Source: Chlorops oryzae
Lineage: Eukaryota > Arthropoda > Insecta > Diptera > Chloropidae
Reading direction: 5' to 3'
Assembly: GCA_020466095.1 (NCBI GenBank)
Contig: CM035808.1
Location: 26,551,151 to 26,615,150, forward strand
DNA length: 64,000 bases
Shown: one piece after another, positions 31,492-43,430 of the stretch
Numbering within the stretch: the stretch's first letter is position 1
Layout: every line of letters begins with the position of its first letter
Notes under the pieces: generated by a model
What the model was told of the DNA's origin: nothing
The model's database searches: none
Seen by the model: only the letters and a program-made list of their open reading frames with translations
Position numbers and translations under genes: made by a program

Positions 31492-33850
31492 TATATCTTC
31501 TAAATTATTTCGAATTTCAAAAAATCCTTGTAGCACGATATTCTCAAATATCCAAGCTATAAAAAAATGAAAAGAAAAAAAATTTAAAAACATTTTTTTT
31601 TTGCCGAAGGAGACAACCCCCTTGAGAGTTGACCATATAACCTATCAAATCAATTTAGAAATGCAATAGATTTTAAGAATGATCGATCTATCAATGACTC
31701 TGTCATATTTGAAGTTTTTTCCGACCGGCATCTTCAATTGCAACTGAATAAATCACAATTGAACGAAGAATGGAAAAAATCGCACAGCGACAAAAGTCAT
31801 ATGCAACGATTTCCAATTTAAAATGCCAAGACCGAGGGGGGGGGGGTCTGGTTTGCAACACTCGCCGGATTTGAGCTTTTATCAGAAAATTGAGCATTTG
31901 CATGCGCTTAAATTGATTAAAATATGCCATCAACACAGCTGGCTGCAAAGCAATGACAATGCTCTCCTGCTGGAGCCCACGACACCGTCACAAGCACCAT
32001 CACCGTCATCATGGACGTTGTCTTCATCAGTGGCACAGCAGTAGGGCTATTATTGCTTCTGTGTTTTTCAGATAGCACAAACTGCGAGTTTTTGTTGTTG
32101 TTGTTGTTATGGTTTCAATTGACTCCATGGTTGTAATTCCTAATCCGTATTCCGGAAGTTGTATGTAAAATTGTTTTGCTGTTGTTTTTGTCTTTGTTTT
32201 TGCTGTCGCCGCTTTTGTTGCATTTGCTCTTTTATTGCCATTTAAAAGTTCTTCATTGAAAAGAGTCATGCATAAATGGATGGCATTGCTGAGGCTATTG
32301 CGACATCTCATTTATGAATAAGTCCGCAAAATTATTAAATAATTTTTATTATAATTTTTTATATATTTTTTAAATTTATTCTTCATGACGAGTCGTCCGT
32401 CAGCGATTGCATTTGTTTGACTTACAAGCTTAAGAAAAATATGCTAAAAAAAAAGACGTTGATAAAAGTCTTTTGGGAGCTATAAAACTTTGCACATTCT
32501 ACTAATGTTTTGAATAAATAATTTCTTGAATTTTCCAGTGGCTTCCAAACTATTTTAAAAAAACTCTTTGAGAGCCTCTGAGAAACAAAAAAGTTTGAAC
32601 GAATTTTGAATCATTGCTTTTTGCTTTCAATCAAAGAGGGTCTAATGATCATTTTAAAAATTATGAAGATAGAACGAAAAGTGGTCGGTCAGGACGGGAG
32701 AGGGATATTCATTCTGTTAAGAAGTTTCCTTTTTTTCCACTTCACCGCTGAGATGTAATTTTTTTTTTTGTATTCCCAAACATAATTCGGCTTCAACGGT
32801 TCAATCGTTTTCCTCTTCCAATTTTCTCCCTAATCATACCGTCTTGAGAGAGTTCGCGAACACCTGCTGTAGCGTACAAGAATAGTGTACATCCATCTGT
32901 GCGTACATGCATACATATGTTTGTATGCACATAAAAGCGAGCGGAAGTGAGTTGTGCTTATTTGTCTCGTCGGCTTTGAATGTGCATTCCATGTGGACGA
33001 GAGTGCTGCCTGCCATATCCTTTGTTGCCGACATCATTTCCTTTCAGCGATTTGCCTATCGAGTCCGTTTTTCCAACTTTTATAGCCTATTTCCGCTCTC
33101 TATAGGAATGATAAGCATCACGATTCACACGATTCGCACGATTCGAAGCAGCCGAAGAGCCAATAAAGCCGGAGGCCCAAGAAGTAGGAAGTGAGTGCTT
33201 ACTGTGCAGCAAAACGATTGCAACACTTCGGCCCATCGTGCAGTGAGGGTATTTGCTTTATCAGCATGTATCTTTCGTGGTCTGGGAATATATACAATAT
33301 AGAATATGTGTGTCGTGCACACACACACACACACACGCTAGTAAAATGTTGCTTAATGAACTTTCAAACTCGAGTTTTGCGCTCGAAGCAAATTTGTTCG
33401 AAAAGAATTTTCTTGAACTCTCAATCACGCGAAGCTAGTTCCACATGCGAATCGAATTATTTACAGTGGAACCTCTTCTCAGCGCTGCCGTTCTTAAAAT
33501 AGTCCAGTCTAAAACGTTTCCGCTACATCCAAGGGAATAAAAATATTGAGAAGTCGCTAGAAGTCGTTGTAATCGATCTTCTATAAATGATATTTGATAC
33601 GATGTCGATGCATGAACTCAAAAGTTAGTAAAAAAAAATTTGAAATATTTCCAAAAGATTGCGACAAGTTGCAAGTTTCAAGATGACGTAACACAAGAAA
33701 AGTAAGGACTAGGGTCATCAACAAAAAAAAAAAAACAAACATATCGATCTCAGAAAATGACGTAAAAATTACGCTAGATCTAGCTAGAATGTCACTATAA
33801 TACGAAAACTCCTTGGAACTTTCGCCTTATGGTGATAAATCAACAATTTT
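31492..33850. other. No gene recognised
   Basis: Mixed AT-rich sequence with a G9 run (31838-31846), CAC/TCA-rich low complexity (31980-32040), TTG runs and a CA microsatellite (33319-33337). Overlapping ORFs at 32834-33502 on both strands have no family feature. Confidence 0.4.
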
Positions 33851-33854
33851 TAAA

Positions 33855-34066
33855 CATCCCGATTCTGAATTCCCGGGAATTTACTTTTCTCGAGACTGAA
33901 ATTCTCCTTTCTTAAATCGATATTGTAAGGACAATTATGGATATGGGTCAAATACATATTCCCCATAAAATTTCTTTCGCCAAAAGTATAAAATAGAAGG
34001 ATTTTACTCTCGAGAAAAGTAAATTCCTAGGGAATTCGTTCCCCGGGAATATTCAGAATCTGGCTG
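33855..34066. repeat. CCCGGG-end MITE, copy 5 (complete)
   Basis: Begins CATCCCGATTCTGAATTCCC and ends TTCCCCGGGAATATTCAGAA followed by TCTGGCTG. Both arms carry TTTACTTTTCTCGAGA or its inverse. Best-preserved whole copy in the window, 212 bp. Confidence 0.8.
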
Positions 34067-34135
34067 AGAGAGTTTTTTTTACTAATATTATAAGTATGTA
34101 AATTATTTTAGAAAAGTTTTTCTGTTGTGAAAATT

Positions 34136-34264
34136 CAGCTTAAAGGTGCGCTACCAACTGAGCTTTTGCAGCATCTTGACTGAGCGGCCTTCATTTTTGG
34201 AAATAGATCCTGCGCAGTCAACAAAATGCTGTGAAAGCTCAGTTGTTAGCGCACCTTTAAGCCG
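34136..34264. repeat. 129-bp palindromic MITE
   Basis: Left arm CAGCTTAAAGGTGCGCTACC, right arm the inverse GGTGCGC-containing segment ending TTAAGCCG. About 38 bp of each arm pair with few mismatches, including CTGAGCTTTTGCAGCAT. Confidence 0.75.
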
Positions 34265-34447
34265 AACTTCACTCAACAGTTGCACAGCAGTTGAGTCTTC
34301 TGAATTCACCCATTGAAATTTGTCACTGATGGCGCAAAAGATTACTCTAGATCTAGCGAGAAAATCGCTTAAACGGCAACGCGCCATGAAATATTCTTCT
34401 TACTTTCTCACAAAGGTAAGGAGATGACGTCGTTTTCACCGTTACTC

Positions 34448-34732
34448 TCATGCCATATATAACTATACATGTCACTTAGGAGCCGTTTCTAATTGTGGCT
34501 CTTTTCCCCACGGTCTTGGGTACCACCACGGTCTTGGGTACCTATCAAAATGAGCATTTTTCACTTAGGCCGCAATAAAGCTTTGCTTCCACTATAATTG
34601 CGGCCTTAGGTACACACCAAAAGTATATCTCTCTCGCTCTTTTTTTGCCTGCCGAGTAACATCTCTTTCTAACTGCCGCGAAACGTCCCGCGCAATATCG
34701 ATGAGAGTGACATATATGGTTATATGTGTCTC
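34448..34732. repeat. Possible inverted-repeat element with TATAACTATACATGTCAC ends
   Basis: CATATATAACTATACATGTC at the left pairs with GACATATATGGTTATATGTG at the right. Between them a 17-bp CCACGGTCTTGGGTACC unit is tandemly repeated (34510-34543). Support is limited to these short ends. Confidence 0.45.
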
Positions 34733-35334
34733 ATGTGCTTCTAAACGAGAGATTACTGTAATACTGATTGCGCTAGCTTCGTCGGCTTATTAATTATACC
34801 GTTTCGTTTTCGTTTCAAAAACCACGTCCCCAAATTTCTTCGTTTCTCTTTGTTTGTCGCTTTTATTTCTTTTTAAATTTCTTTAAAAATCGTTTTTTAT
34901 TTTATGTTATTTTTTTCATTTTCCGTTTTCTGCATTCTCTTTCATCTGATTTATTTCCACGTAATCATTGTCGTGATTTCGGTGTCAATTTAATTTGTTA
35001 ACAAGTCGTACTCCGGATATGCAGTGCTTTCGTTGCGATTTTAATGGATTTTTAGTTTTTTTTTTTTTTTTTATTTTTTTTTGAATAAATTTTTTAAAAT
35101 AAATATTCTCAGTTGTTTTCTCTTTAAGTCAGCCTAAGTTATTCCAACAGTTTAAATTGTGCTAAAAAAAATTTAAACAATTATTTTTTTTATTTGTGTG
35201 CTTGTTTGTGGCGCTTTGTATCCTTAGGATTTAAGGACTCTAAAATCATTCAAGCAAATCCCCATTTTCAAGTCAAGGTTCCCCGAACATTAAAATCCAA
35301 GACAATTACGAGAGTTGCTGAACGATTCAGAATC

Positions 35335-36600
35335 ATTCTGATACCGAATTCAAATAAATAGGCGAGCCGCGCATAAGCCGACCTTAATGGGCTTTTAAAA
35401 AAAAAGACATAACCAACAAACTTCATTCGATTTTAATCATTTCTAAGAATCAAAATAAAATTATTCCGTCAAAATCCAATTTCAAACCCTCGCAATTTAA
35501 AAATTCCTAATTTGCTTTGGAAATTTTATAAATTATTCGACCAAAATTTCATTAGTTTTCAAATTTTCCATAAAATCATATTCAAAATGATCACATTTCG
35601 CTTCATTTCTCAACCACTCCAATTCTAAAAATAAGTTTCTTAGAGGGACAAAATGTCTCATGACAAATGTTTCGTATTGTTAAGTATTACTTATCATTCA
35701 TGAATATATTCTCGTTGTATTTTCATTTATTCATTTTCTATTTTTGATTTATTTATTTTTTCTGTTTATTTGTTTTGCGTTTCTGTGAAATATATTCAAC
35801 TGTGTGTATAAATAGCTCGAATCGCCTATATTAAATTTTGGACTCGATATAGAAAATTAAGAGAGAATTTTCCCATTTTAATGGACGCGTACTGATTCCT
35901 AATTCTCTCATGATGGATAAATTTTCTTTATTCCTTTTAATATGTCGGTAACTAATCTTTTTGATTTGATTTAGAAAACAGCAACTCAAATCGTTGAATC
36001 GACTTCGATCATTTCCAGCTCAAATAATTAGTTAAGGCATAAATTTAGATTCTTATAAACAATTATGTAATTAAATAATATGAAGGAAAATGGTTTTCAT
36101 GCTTAGCGTAAAGCTTCGATTTCGATCAGAAAGGAGTTTGTCCTGCTGTTGAATCGGAGTTGTCAAACATAATAAATGATGACACTCTAAAAGGGCCACT
36201 CTGTAAGGCATTGTATTAGATAAAAATATTGATTAAGTCAGTTGTTTGATATAAAAACATCTTATTCTACCGAAAATGGCATTAGCTTTGTTTTTAGAAA
36301 TTCACCCTTCATCCTTTTTCCAACATTTATTTCCCAATTCGCCGTCATTCGGCTCATAACCATGCAAGTTCACGTCGCTGTCCTCCAAATATTCCTTCAG
36401 CATTTAGAAATCAGAAAAGTAATTTAAATTCACAGTCCAAGCAAGTTGCATACAGAAAGCAATATTTCGTCATTCGAAATTAATGGATGGGATATGGAAG
36501 TTTTCAATCCGGCTGTATTAATTCATTGTGACATTAAATCTATGTGAACTTTTAAATGGATAGGATTCTCCGATTCAGATAAAATGCTTCAGAATTTTTT
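35335..36600 (+). repeat. Direct repeat copy A flanking the CACTA-like fragment
   Basis: Shares a long run of landmarks in order with 37945-39040: CCGAATTCAAA, GGCGAG.CCGC, TCTGTTTATTTGTTTTGCG, ATATTCAACTGTGTGTAT, GATATAGAAAATTAAGAG, CATTTCCAGCTCAAA, ACATAATAAAT, ATCCGGCTGTATT, AAAATGCTTCAGA. Differences are largely single-base gaps in runs. No coding region is shared. Confidence 0.78.
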
Positions 36601-36782
36601 TACTACACAAAACAGGAACATGTCGTCTCACCATTTCTCGAAATCTCAAATTTCCAGGTTTCATGGCATTCCATATGGACTTCGAGATCCACGTTTGGTT
36701 CTAATGCAAAGAATTTTCGATCTTGTTACCTTCGTCTTGAAAAAGAAACGATAATCATTTGGATAATCATAAACAACTGATA

Positions 36783-37119
36783 TTAATTAATACCGAAAAC
36801 ACTGAGCTTGCAGATTTTTCTGAAACCGTTTTCAATGTCCTGGGACAAGGGCTGCAATGGTGTCAAAGCACTTGAGGTGCTTGGCTGAGAGATGTCGATG
36901 AATTGTTCGGTGTGCGGTCGTTTTGATGCAATTTTACTGGAAGTACAAAAATTGAATTGTTAAACATGACTGAACTAGATATATATACTATTCATTTGCG
37001 TTTTACCTTTTGTTAAAATCATTTTGCAACAGAGCCATGCGTGCGGCTGGTGGACAAGGAGATGGAAAAAAATCTTCTTCCTGGTGAAAAAGGTATCCGT
37101 TTCCGTTGTTGTTATCCAT
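36783..37119 (-). CDS. Two-exon small ORF (88 aa), unknown, downstream of the CACTA-like fragment
   Basis: Exon 1 (37007-37119) starts MDNNNGNGYLFHQEEDFFPS and runs 113 nt to a donor GTAAAACG. A 70-bp intron ends in TACTTCCAG (36937-36945). Exon 2 (36783-36936) continues in frame, is Ser/Thr/Pro-rich (QPSTSSALTPLQPLSQDIEN) and ends at a TAA. The matched splice sites and open frame on both sides support a real coding unit. The codon mix looks protein-like, but I recognise no domain. It begins 45 bp after the stop of the upstream transposon-like ORF on the same strand, so it may be a second ORF of the same element or an accessory N-terminal fragment. Confidence 0.4.
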
Positions 37120-37163
37120 TAGTTTTTTGAGTCTATTTTATAATAAAAAATTGTCACATATTA

Positions 37164-37945
37164 TCAATTTACGTTCGAAAGTAAAGCCGATACAATAAAT
37201 GTTGCATCCAGCATATTATCACCATCCCAATATGGCATTTTGAAACATTTCGCTGCCACATCATCAAATCTAACTGCAAGATTTTCTGTTGATAAATTAC
37301 TGCATACATAAACTCCTGTAAAGGAGGAAGATGTGCCACTTTTGAGAGTGTAGAAGTCTTGTACAGTGCAGTATTTATTCACTATCAACTGAATTTCGTT
37401 TGCAGAGTTTCTTAATATATTTTTTATATCGCATACGAATCCTGTTCTTAATAAAATGCAGCTATCACGATTACTATTTGCAACCAAGCGAAAATGGTTA
37501 TATTTGATCAATTTAATCTTTTGCATTTTACCCTGTTTCCATTCGTCAGTCGGATCTTCGCAATAAAAACCTGTAATTTTCGTCGGTATTTTTTGTTGAT
37601 CAAACGTTCTTATATAACTTTCTTCAGCGAAACGTCGAAAAAGCTGCTGGAGGAGTTGATCATTTTTTCGAAGGTATCTTCGAAATATTCGTATGTTGTC
37701 TTCAAATGGGAAGGCAGAAAATGTATTTGCATTTCCCAAAACTCGAACATCTTCCACCACGTGCAAAAGTCCATGCACATTATACGTGAGAAATTTTTTT
37801 CCGTAGACAGATTCACATCCTTCAACGTATTGTCTGAACGTGTTTTCGGCAAATTGTAAATGAGCAGTGCTTGGGTTTGACATAAGAATGCAGCGGCAGG
37901 CAGCATGTAACAGAAGAAAATGTATATAAGTTTCATGCTCTGATA
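37164..37945 (-). pseudogene. CACTA/EnSpm-like transposon ORF fragment (DUF4218-like)
   Basis: The frame is open from about 37945 to the stop at 37164, with a Met at 37883, but family-like sequence starts before that Met (YIHFLLLHAACRCIL). It continues through FRQYVEGCESVYGKKFLTYN, HGLLHVVEDVRVLGN and FSAFPFEDNIRIFRRYLRK. This VHxLxHLxxDVxxxG...FPFE arrangement is typical of the conserved block downstream of the transposase core in CACTA-like elements of animals and plants (from memory, close to DUF4218). The C-terminal half is less conserved. The N-terminal catalytic part is absent: the frame stops exactly where the flanking direct repeat begins. It is probably a truncated element. Confidence 0.5.
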
Positions 37946-39040
37946 GCCGAATTCAAAATAAAATCAGGCGAGACCGCAGCATAAGACCTTCACGTATCAC
38001 TTAATCCCTTAATGGGGCTTTAAAAAAAAAAATCTCAATCAACCAAAATTTCATTGAGTTTTTCAAAAAGTTTTCGTAAGAATCGACTTTAAAATAGATT
38101 CCGATCAATTCTTCAGTTTTCAAACCGACTGCGCAATTCATAAAAATTCCATATTTTTCTCAAGTGGAAATTTTATCGACATTTTTCGTCCACCTTTTCA
38201 TCGTACAGTAATTAAGTTTTACAGTCTCATGAAATTGTTCTGGTTTTAGTTTTCAATTTCGTATTTCATTTTTTTCTTATTTTTTTTTTAAATTTTTTAT
38301 TTATTTATTTTTTTCTGTTTATTTGTTTTGCTGTTTCTGTGAAAATATATTCAACTGTGTGTATGAAAAAATGAGCTCCGAAAAGTAATTAAAATTTTGG
38401 ACTCCGATATAGAAAATTAAGAGAAGGAATTTTCCATTTTAATGGAAGCGTAATTGATAAGTTCTCTCAAAGCTGGATGAAAAAGGTTTTTTTTTTTTTT
38501 GAATTTCGGTAACTGGAACTTTTTATTTGAAGCTTTGAGCAACTCAAATCGTGAGTTCGACCTTCGACTCATTTCCAGCTCAAAATTTTCTTAAGGCTCA
38601 AATTTAGATTCTTAAAACAATATTGAATGAATGAAGAGAGGAATTTATAGCGTATAATCGAGTTACATGCGTTTATATTCGTTATCGAAAGGACGCTTGA
38701 TAGAATCGGGTTGTCACACATAATAAATAGATCATTGAAAACGGGAGAAAATTCAATTAATATTGATTAAAGTCGATATTTCATTCATTTATTCTTTCAT
38801 TCATTCAATCATTCATTCATTCATTCATTCATTCATTCATTCTTTCTTCCATTTCTTCAGCATTAGGGAAACAGAAAATATTTAAATTCAACACCTAAAA
38901 GTATGCATACAGAAAAATTTTACTCTCGAGAAAAGTAAATTCCCCGGGAATATTCAGAATCCGGCTGTATTTTATTGCTCAATATTATTTAAAGACTTAA
39001 AATATAGGCCTCCGATTGAGATTAAAATGCTTCAGATTAT
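37945..39040 (+). repeat. Direct repeat copy B
   Basis: Second copy of the repeat at 35335-36600, same order and orientation. It carries two features missing from copy A: an ATTC microsatellite (about 38784-38842) and the right arm of a CCCGGG-type MITE (38914-38967). Many extra single bases relative to copy A. Confidence 0.78.
38914..38967. repeat. CCCGGG-end MITE, right arm only
   Basis: TTTTACTCTCGAGAAAAGTA then AATTCCCCGGGAATATTCAG and AATCCGGCTG, followed by TA. It matches the right arm of 33855-34066 almost exactly; the left arm is absent. Confidence 0.75.
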
Positions 39041-41335
39041 TTCCGAAAAGGGGGAAAACATTTCTTTTAAAAAGCCACTCTGGAAGTTCCAACAGCTAAT
39101 TTCAATTCAAATTCAAATTTAAGGCTTTTGAAATCTTTTTCTATAAGATCTATTTAATCAAAAATTTTACTCATCAATAGCGAATTTCCCGCCTCTCAAT
39201 TATTGCAAGTTTTTAATTAATCAATTATCGCGACGCTAAAAGTCCAATTTTCCCCATTTTCTTTTTTTTCTTTCACAATAAAATCGCAATAAGAAAGTGG
39301 TAAAAACCTTAAGAAATACCCACACACTGACACACCGAGATTAAAAATATAAATGCCAACCTTAGACCCGAACCACTTGAGTTGAGACTTTTGTCGTCAT
39401 ACGTGACGTATGAGCAATCTATAATTAAATTAATTATCAAACATACAACGTCATGGCCTCGATCGCCAACAGTCGAAGATGTACGCCCACACTTAAAGCC
39501 GCACACACCACACACACGCTCATGACGCCTCATGTGACCGATTGACTTGAGGAGGAGGAGGAGGGAGGAGGAGGAGGAGAGAAATAAGGCGAATTTGTAC
39601 TTTTAACCTTTTACCAGAAAATAAGATGAGCCACGATTTGTATGAGTTCGCTGCGTTCATTGGCGACGACGATGGCCTGACAATCCAAGAAACATGATAA
39701 ACGGAGTTCAAAGAAATAGCAACAATACCGCTTAAAAGTAACATGACGCAATTCCATTAGCTGTAAAATCGAAATGAAAGACCATCCACATCGCTGTGTC
39801 TGTAACTGGGTGCGCGCGTATGTGAGTGTGTGCGTGCGCGCATTTCCAAGAAAGCATTTACTGATTTAAAGCGAAATTCTCAAAGTTTTTAAAGTCTTTC
39901 TCTCGCCTGTTGCTATGCTTCGCAAACCATTTCGCCGAACTTACCTACATCAATACCTACGATTGATGGGCAAGAAAATAAAACAACAAAGAACAACGAA
40001 TTTGATGACGATACGCAGATAGTGCATTAGTCTTACCTGTAAGTTGTTCAAAATTGTTTTGATATGCCAGTAGGAAATGTCACAAACGGTATGACAAAAA
40101 CGCTGAAGCCTTTATACCGTGAACAGACGTATGTTAATTAATCGCGAGTATCGCGAGATTTTTTTGATCCACTTTGCCAAATACCCCTGACAGACGACAA
40201 AAATATATTCAGGTTTTATTTTTTCGACGTCAGTGCTGCATACTCAATAAGTAGGATTATAAAAAAGGATGAAGGCTGCATTAAAAAAGAATTACTGCTA
40301 CTTTTATCGGTAGAAAATCCATCTTTATTCTAAAAATTGGCGTATAATCGCAATTATCCGTTAACTTCTGTCCAGTATATTTTCGAAGAAACTTAAGCTT
40401 GTGTGAATTATTCGATGATATTTCCATTCAAGTCGAACAACCAGCCAGCGGTGACGTTTTCATCAAAAATTTATTATTGAAAATTTAAATAAATAATGCT
40501 TAAGATTTTGAATCGTTGAATAAGTCATCAATCGAAGAGATTTCCTATTGGGCATGCCAACATCATGATGAAACACGAGCTTTTTTTTATATGCACCAGA
40601 CAGGCGCGAGTTGGTGATACTTTCATGATTCAAGGCGTTGGTATGCGCCGCTGAATGAGTGTCACAAAATTTCTTGTTGGATTTTGATGCCACCGGAATC
40701 AACCGATCGGTAATATGTACAATATAACAACAACAACAACAACAACAACAGCAATTAAGACGAAAAAACAATAAAAATAATCAAATGAAAGCGTTCGTTG
40801 GGAACATTATCTTCGGTCGCTGACTTAACGATTTTGACTTGGAAATGCGTTTATCTTCCGAGAATTTCGCACACCGACGAACGGACGGACGATCAACAAC
40901 GACGACGAAGGCAACGACGCCGATCATGGGAGTGTAGACGCTAGAGTGAGAATGGAAATCATAACGAGAATGACGACGAGCCTCGCTCTTGGGTTCGACC
41001 AAAGAGGCAGGGACTTGGCCAAGAAGGTCGATCCGATTGCGATAGCATTTGAGCATTAAAAAAACGTGCGCTGGCTTTCTTTCTTTCTGTCCGTCTTTCT
41101 TTCTTTTTTCTTTCTTTCTTTCTTTCGAATGCCCGATCGCGTCAAATAGGTTCAGATGTTGCTTTAGTCGTTAAATAATCTTGGTGCGGTTCAGAACGCC
41201 GATTGCGCTCGTCAAATCGAAAGTTGAGAGTGGAAAGTGAATTACCTTAACGTGAAAATATAGATTGGAGAGACTGAAATAAAAATTATTAATTATTGGT
41301 GCAAAGAATTCAGAAAACTGGCTTAGTTATTCGTT
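39041..41335. other. TE-poor block ending in a possible 5' UTR
   Basis: 39520-39580 is GGA-rich and 40729-40751 is a CAA run; 41080-41126 is a CTTT microsatellite. From about 40780 the sequence becomes mixed in composition and rich in CGA/ACG words, with no inverted repeats. That is how fly 5' UTRs and promoters look, and it leads straight into the ATG at 41336. No TATA box or clear initiator. Confidence 0.4.
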
Positions 41336-41380
41336 ATGGTGCAACTTGTAAGCAATTCAAACCGAGAGCCCTATAATCAG
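41336..41380 (+). CDS. Ptpmeg2: Candidate proximal first coding exon of Ptpmeg2
   Basis: An ATG opens 15 codons, MVQLVSNSNREPYNQ, ending at the donor CAG|GTGCGT in phase 0, the phase required by the exon at 44935. Joined there, Gln would precede AIKQF, the same Gln-Ala-x-Lys-Gln-Phe pattern as in vertebrate PTPN9. The distance to the next exon is 3.6 kb, much shorter than from the rival exon at 4381. An earlier donor in the same exon (CTT|GTAAGC at 41348) would also be phase 0 and give MVQL. Both first exons may be used from separate promoters. Support is splice site, phase and one aligned residue only. Confidence 0.45.
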
Positions 41381-43195
41381 GTGCGTTTTTGGGAACCAAA
41401 TTGATAAAACTAATTGATTTTGTGTGAGCATCAATGGCGAAAACTATTGCAAAAGGCAATAAAAAATTTCATACAGTTTCGAAACCACTGACATTCTAAG
41501 AACGCAGTCCGACCAAGACGGGAAATATCGGTGAATGCTGGTTACATTCCGGTCCAGACTGCATGCATGGGCCCATAATAGGCACTAGACGCACTTCTGG
41601 AAATTTCAAATTGCTTTGAGGGAACCTCGCATCTTCTTCATGTACCCAAAAAGTTGTCTTATAACACTCCCATTATTTTCTTCTTTCCACAACTCTCATA
41701 AGGGACCCAGAAAAAATTTACCCCGAGTTCTCTCAATAGTCCAATATTAAGGGCCGTCCATTTGATTCAATTTCGAAACTTTTTTTGTTCGTAGTTTTTG
41801 TGTTTTTATTATTCCGCCTTAGGGTCTTATAAAATGTTAAATGGAATGACAATCGAAATATACTGTTGACATTTCACTTAATCAATCTTTTATATCAAAA
41901 AACCCTACCCACATGCACTTGAGCTTTTGATTACGTGTAGAAACGAGCAATGGAAACTTTCTAGACGGCCCACGTATGTACATACATATCGCACCGTGCA
42001 TTGTTTCAGGTCAATATATGGAGCCTTGTTAATTTGTTCGTTGATGCTGTGAATGAATTCCCATTGAAATTTTGTTTGAGAAAGATCATTTTTTTTTGCT
42101 TATTTTACTGCCTCACAATCTTGACTCGAACAATGAAAAGAAAGAGTTGAGAGTCGCAAGCTTCGAGACATCAAGACAAACGGTCTCGAAAAATTCGCTG
42201 AACAACATTTTGATTAATAGCGCTTGTAAAGCTATTTAAAAGTCAAAGTTAAAAAACGCAGTCGCTTCATTTTGCAGCACTTTTTATTTTGAGTGACGGT
42301 TTTTTTTTTTTTTTTTTTTTTTTTTTATTTTGTTTATATTTTTCTCCTTCACTCTTTGTCGCGGTACAATGCCGACCGAACAATTTAGACCAAGTTGTTA
42401 GACATTGCTGGCAGTTTTTTCTTCGGTTTTCGCTTGAGTTCTCGAGTGAGATTTTTTCTTCTTTTTTTTTTTGTAATAATTTGCATAGAATTGAGTTCAC
42501 TTAACGAGGGAAATTTTGTGTAATTTTTTCAAACCAACTTTAGAAAGTTAAATGGTCGTTTCAAGAGCTGAGAAACTTAACTTTTGAAATTGTTTGACAG
42601 ATTAGCCCTCATTTAGAGCGGAAGTTGGTTTTTAAACGTCTCATTAATAACCGATTACATCGCACACTTCCGGTGGAATTTTCGTAGCTTTCTTGATTGA
42701 AATTTCTTAACCCATTTTGAACCAAGAAATTTAGATTTTTTATTTTATTTTAGAAAATGAATACGTTATACGTTCTTTGAGATGAGAAAATGCGATAGGG
42801 GTATTCACACTCCTATCGGTAGTTTGGCGATTCGTTATTTGTTATTGTATTTCTATCGAGTTATCAAATTACAAAAACAAAGTGCATATAAGAAAGTATC
42901 GGTTATCGAGCTACCAAACAACCGAAAGAGGTGTAAATAGCACATATGAAAAAATTTAACCGCCACGAAAATATAGAATAATCCTTTAAAGGACATTTTA
43001 TGAAGACATTATAAGATGATTTTAGGGCTTTCGAAAAAATTTCCGTGTTTTTTTGGATGCTTGGGAGCTTGGTCGATATTTCGACCCACTTTCGCGGCAG
43101 TTTAGCATATGAATTTTGCTATTTTTTCTGGTTTAAACGCTTGTCATGAAGTATTCTATGTTGAATTTTCAATAAGTATTTTTGATTTTCATATA
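41381..43195. other. No gene recognised
   Basis: Intronic-type sequence. 41683-41740 (CACAACTCTCATAAGGGACC, then TTTACCCCGAG) repeats the sequence around 44440-44670, so a dispersed repeat lies here. A 26-bp poly-T is at 42300-42326. Confidence 0.45.
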
Positions 43196-43200
43196 AACTA

Positions 43201-43415
43201 CCAGCTGATCCCATGAACTTCGTAATGCAAAAAACATTGCTCATACGTCGGGTACTAAAACTAAAAACAACTTCTTAAGGCCATCCTAATCACTTAGAGG
43301 CATGAAAAATGGATGTTAATCGATTCTCAGACCTGCTCGATATGCACGCAAATTTTCATAAGAATCGGTCCAGTCGTTTCGGAGGAGTTTGGTAACAAAC
43401 ACCGCGACCCGAGAA
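43201..43415 (+). mobile_element. RTE-type LINE 3' tail fragment
   Basis: Contains CTGATCCCATGAACTTCGTA and, further on, TTTTCATAAGAATCGGTCCA, GTCGTTTCGGAGGAGTTTGG and CACCGCGACCCGAGAA. As I remember them these phrases are the conserved 3' end of RTE-class LINEs in arthropods. No ORF remains. Confidence 0.5.
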
Positions 43416-43430
43416 CATTTATTTCAAAAA

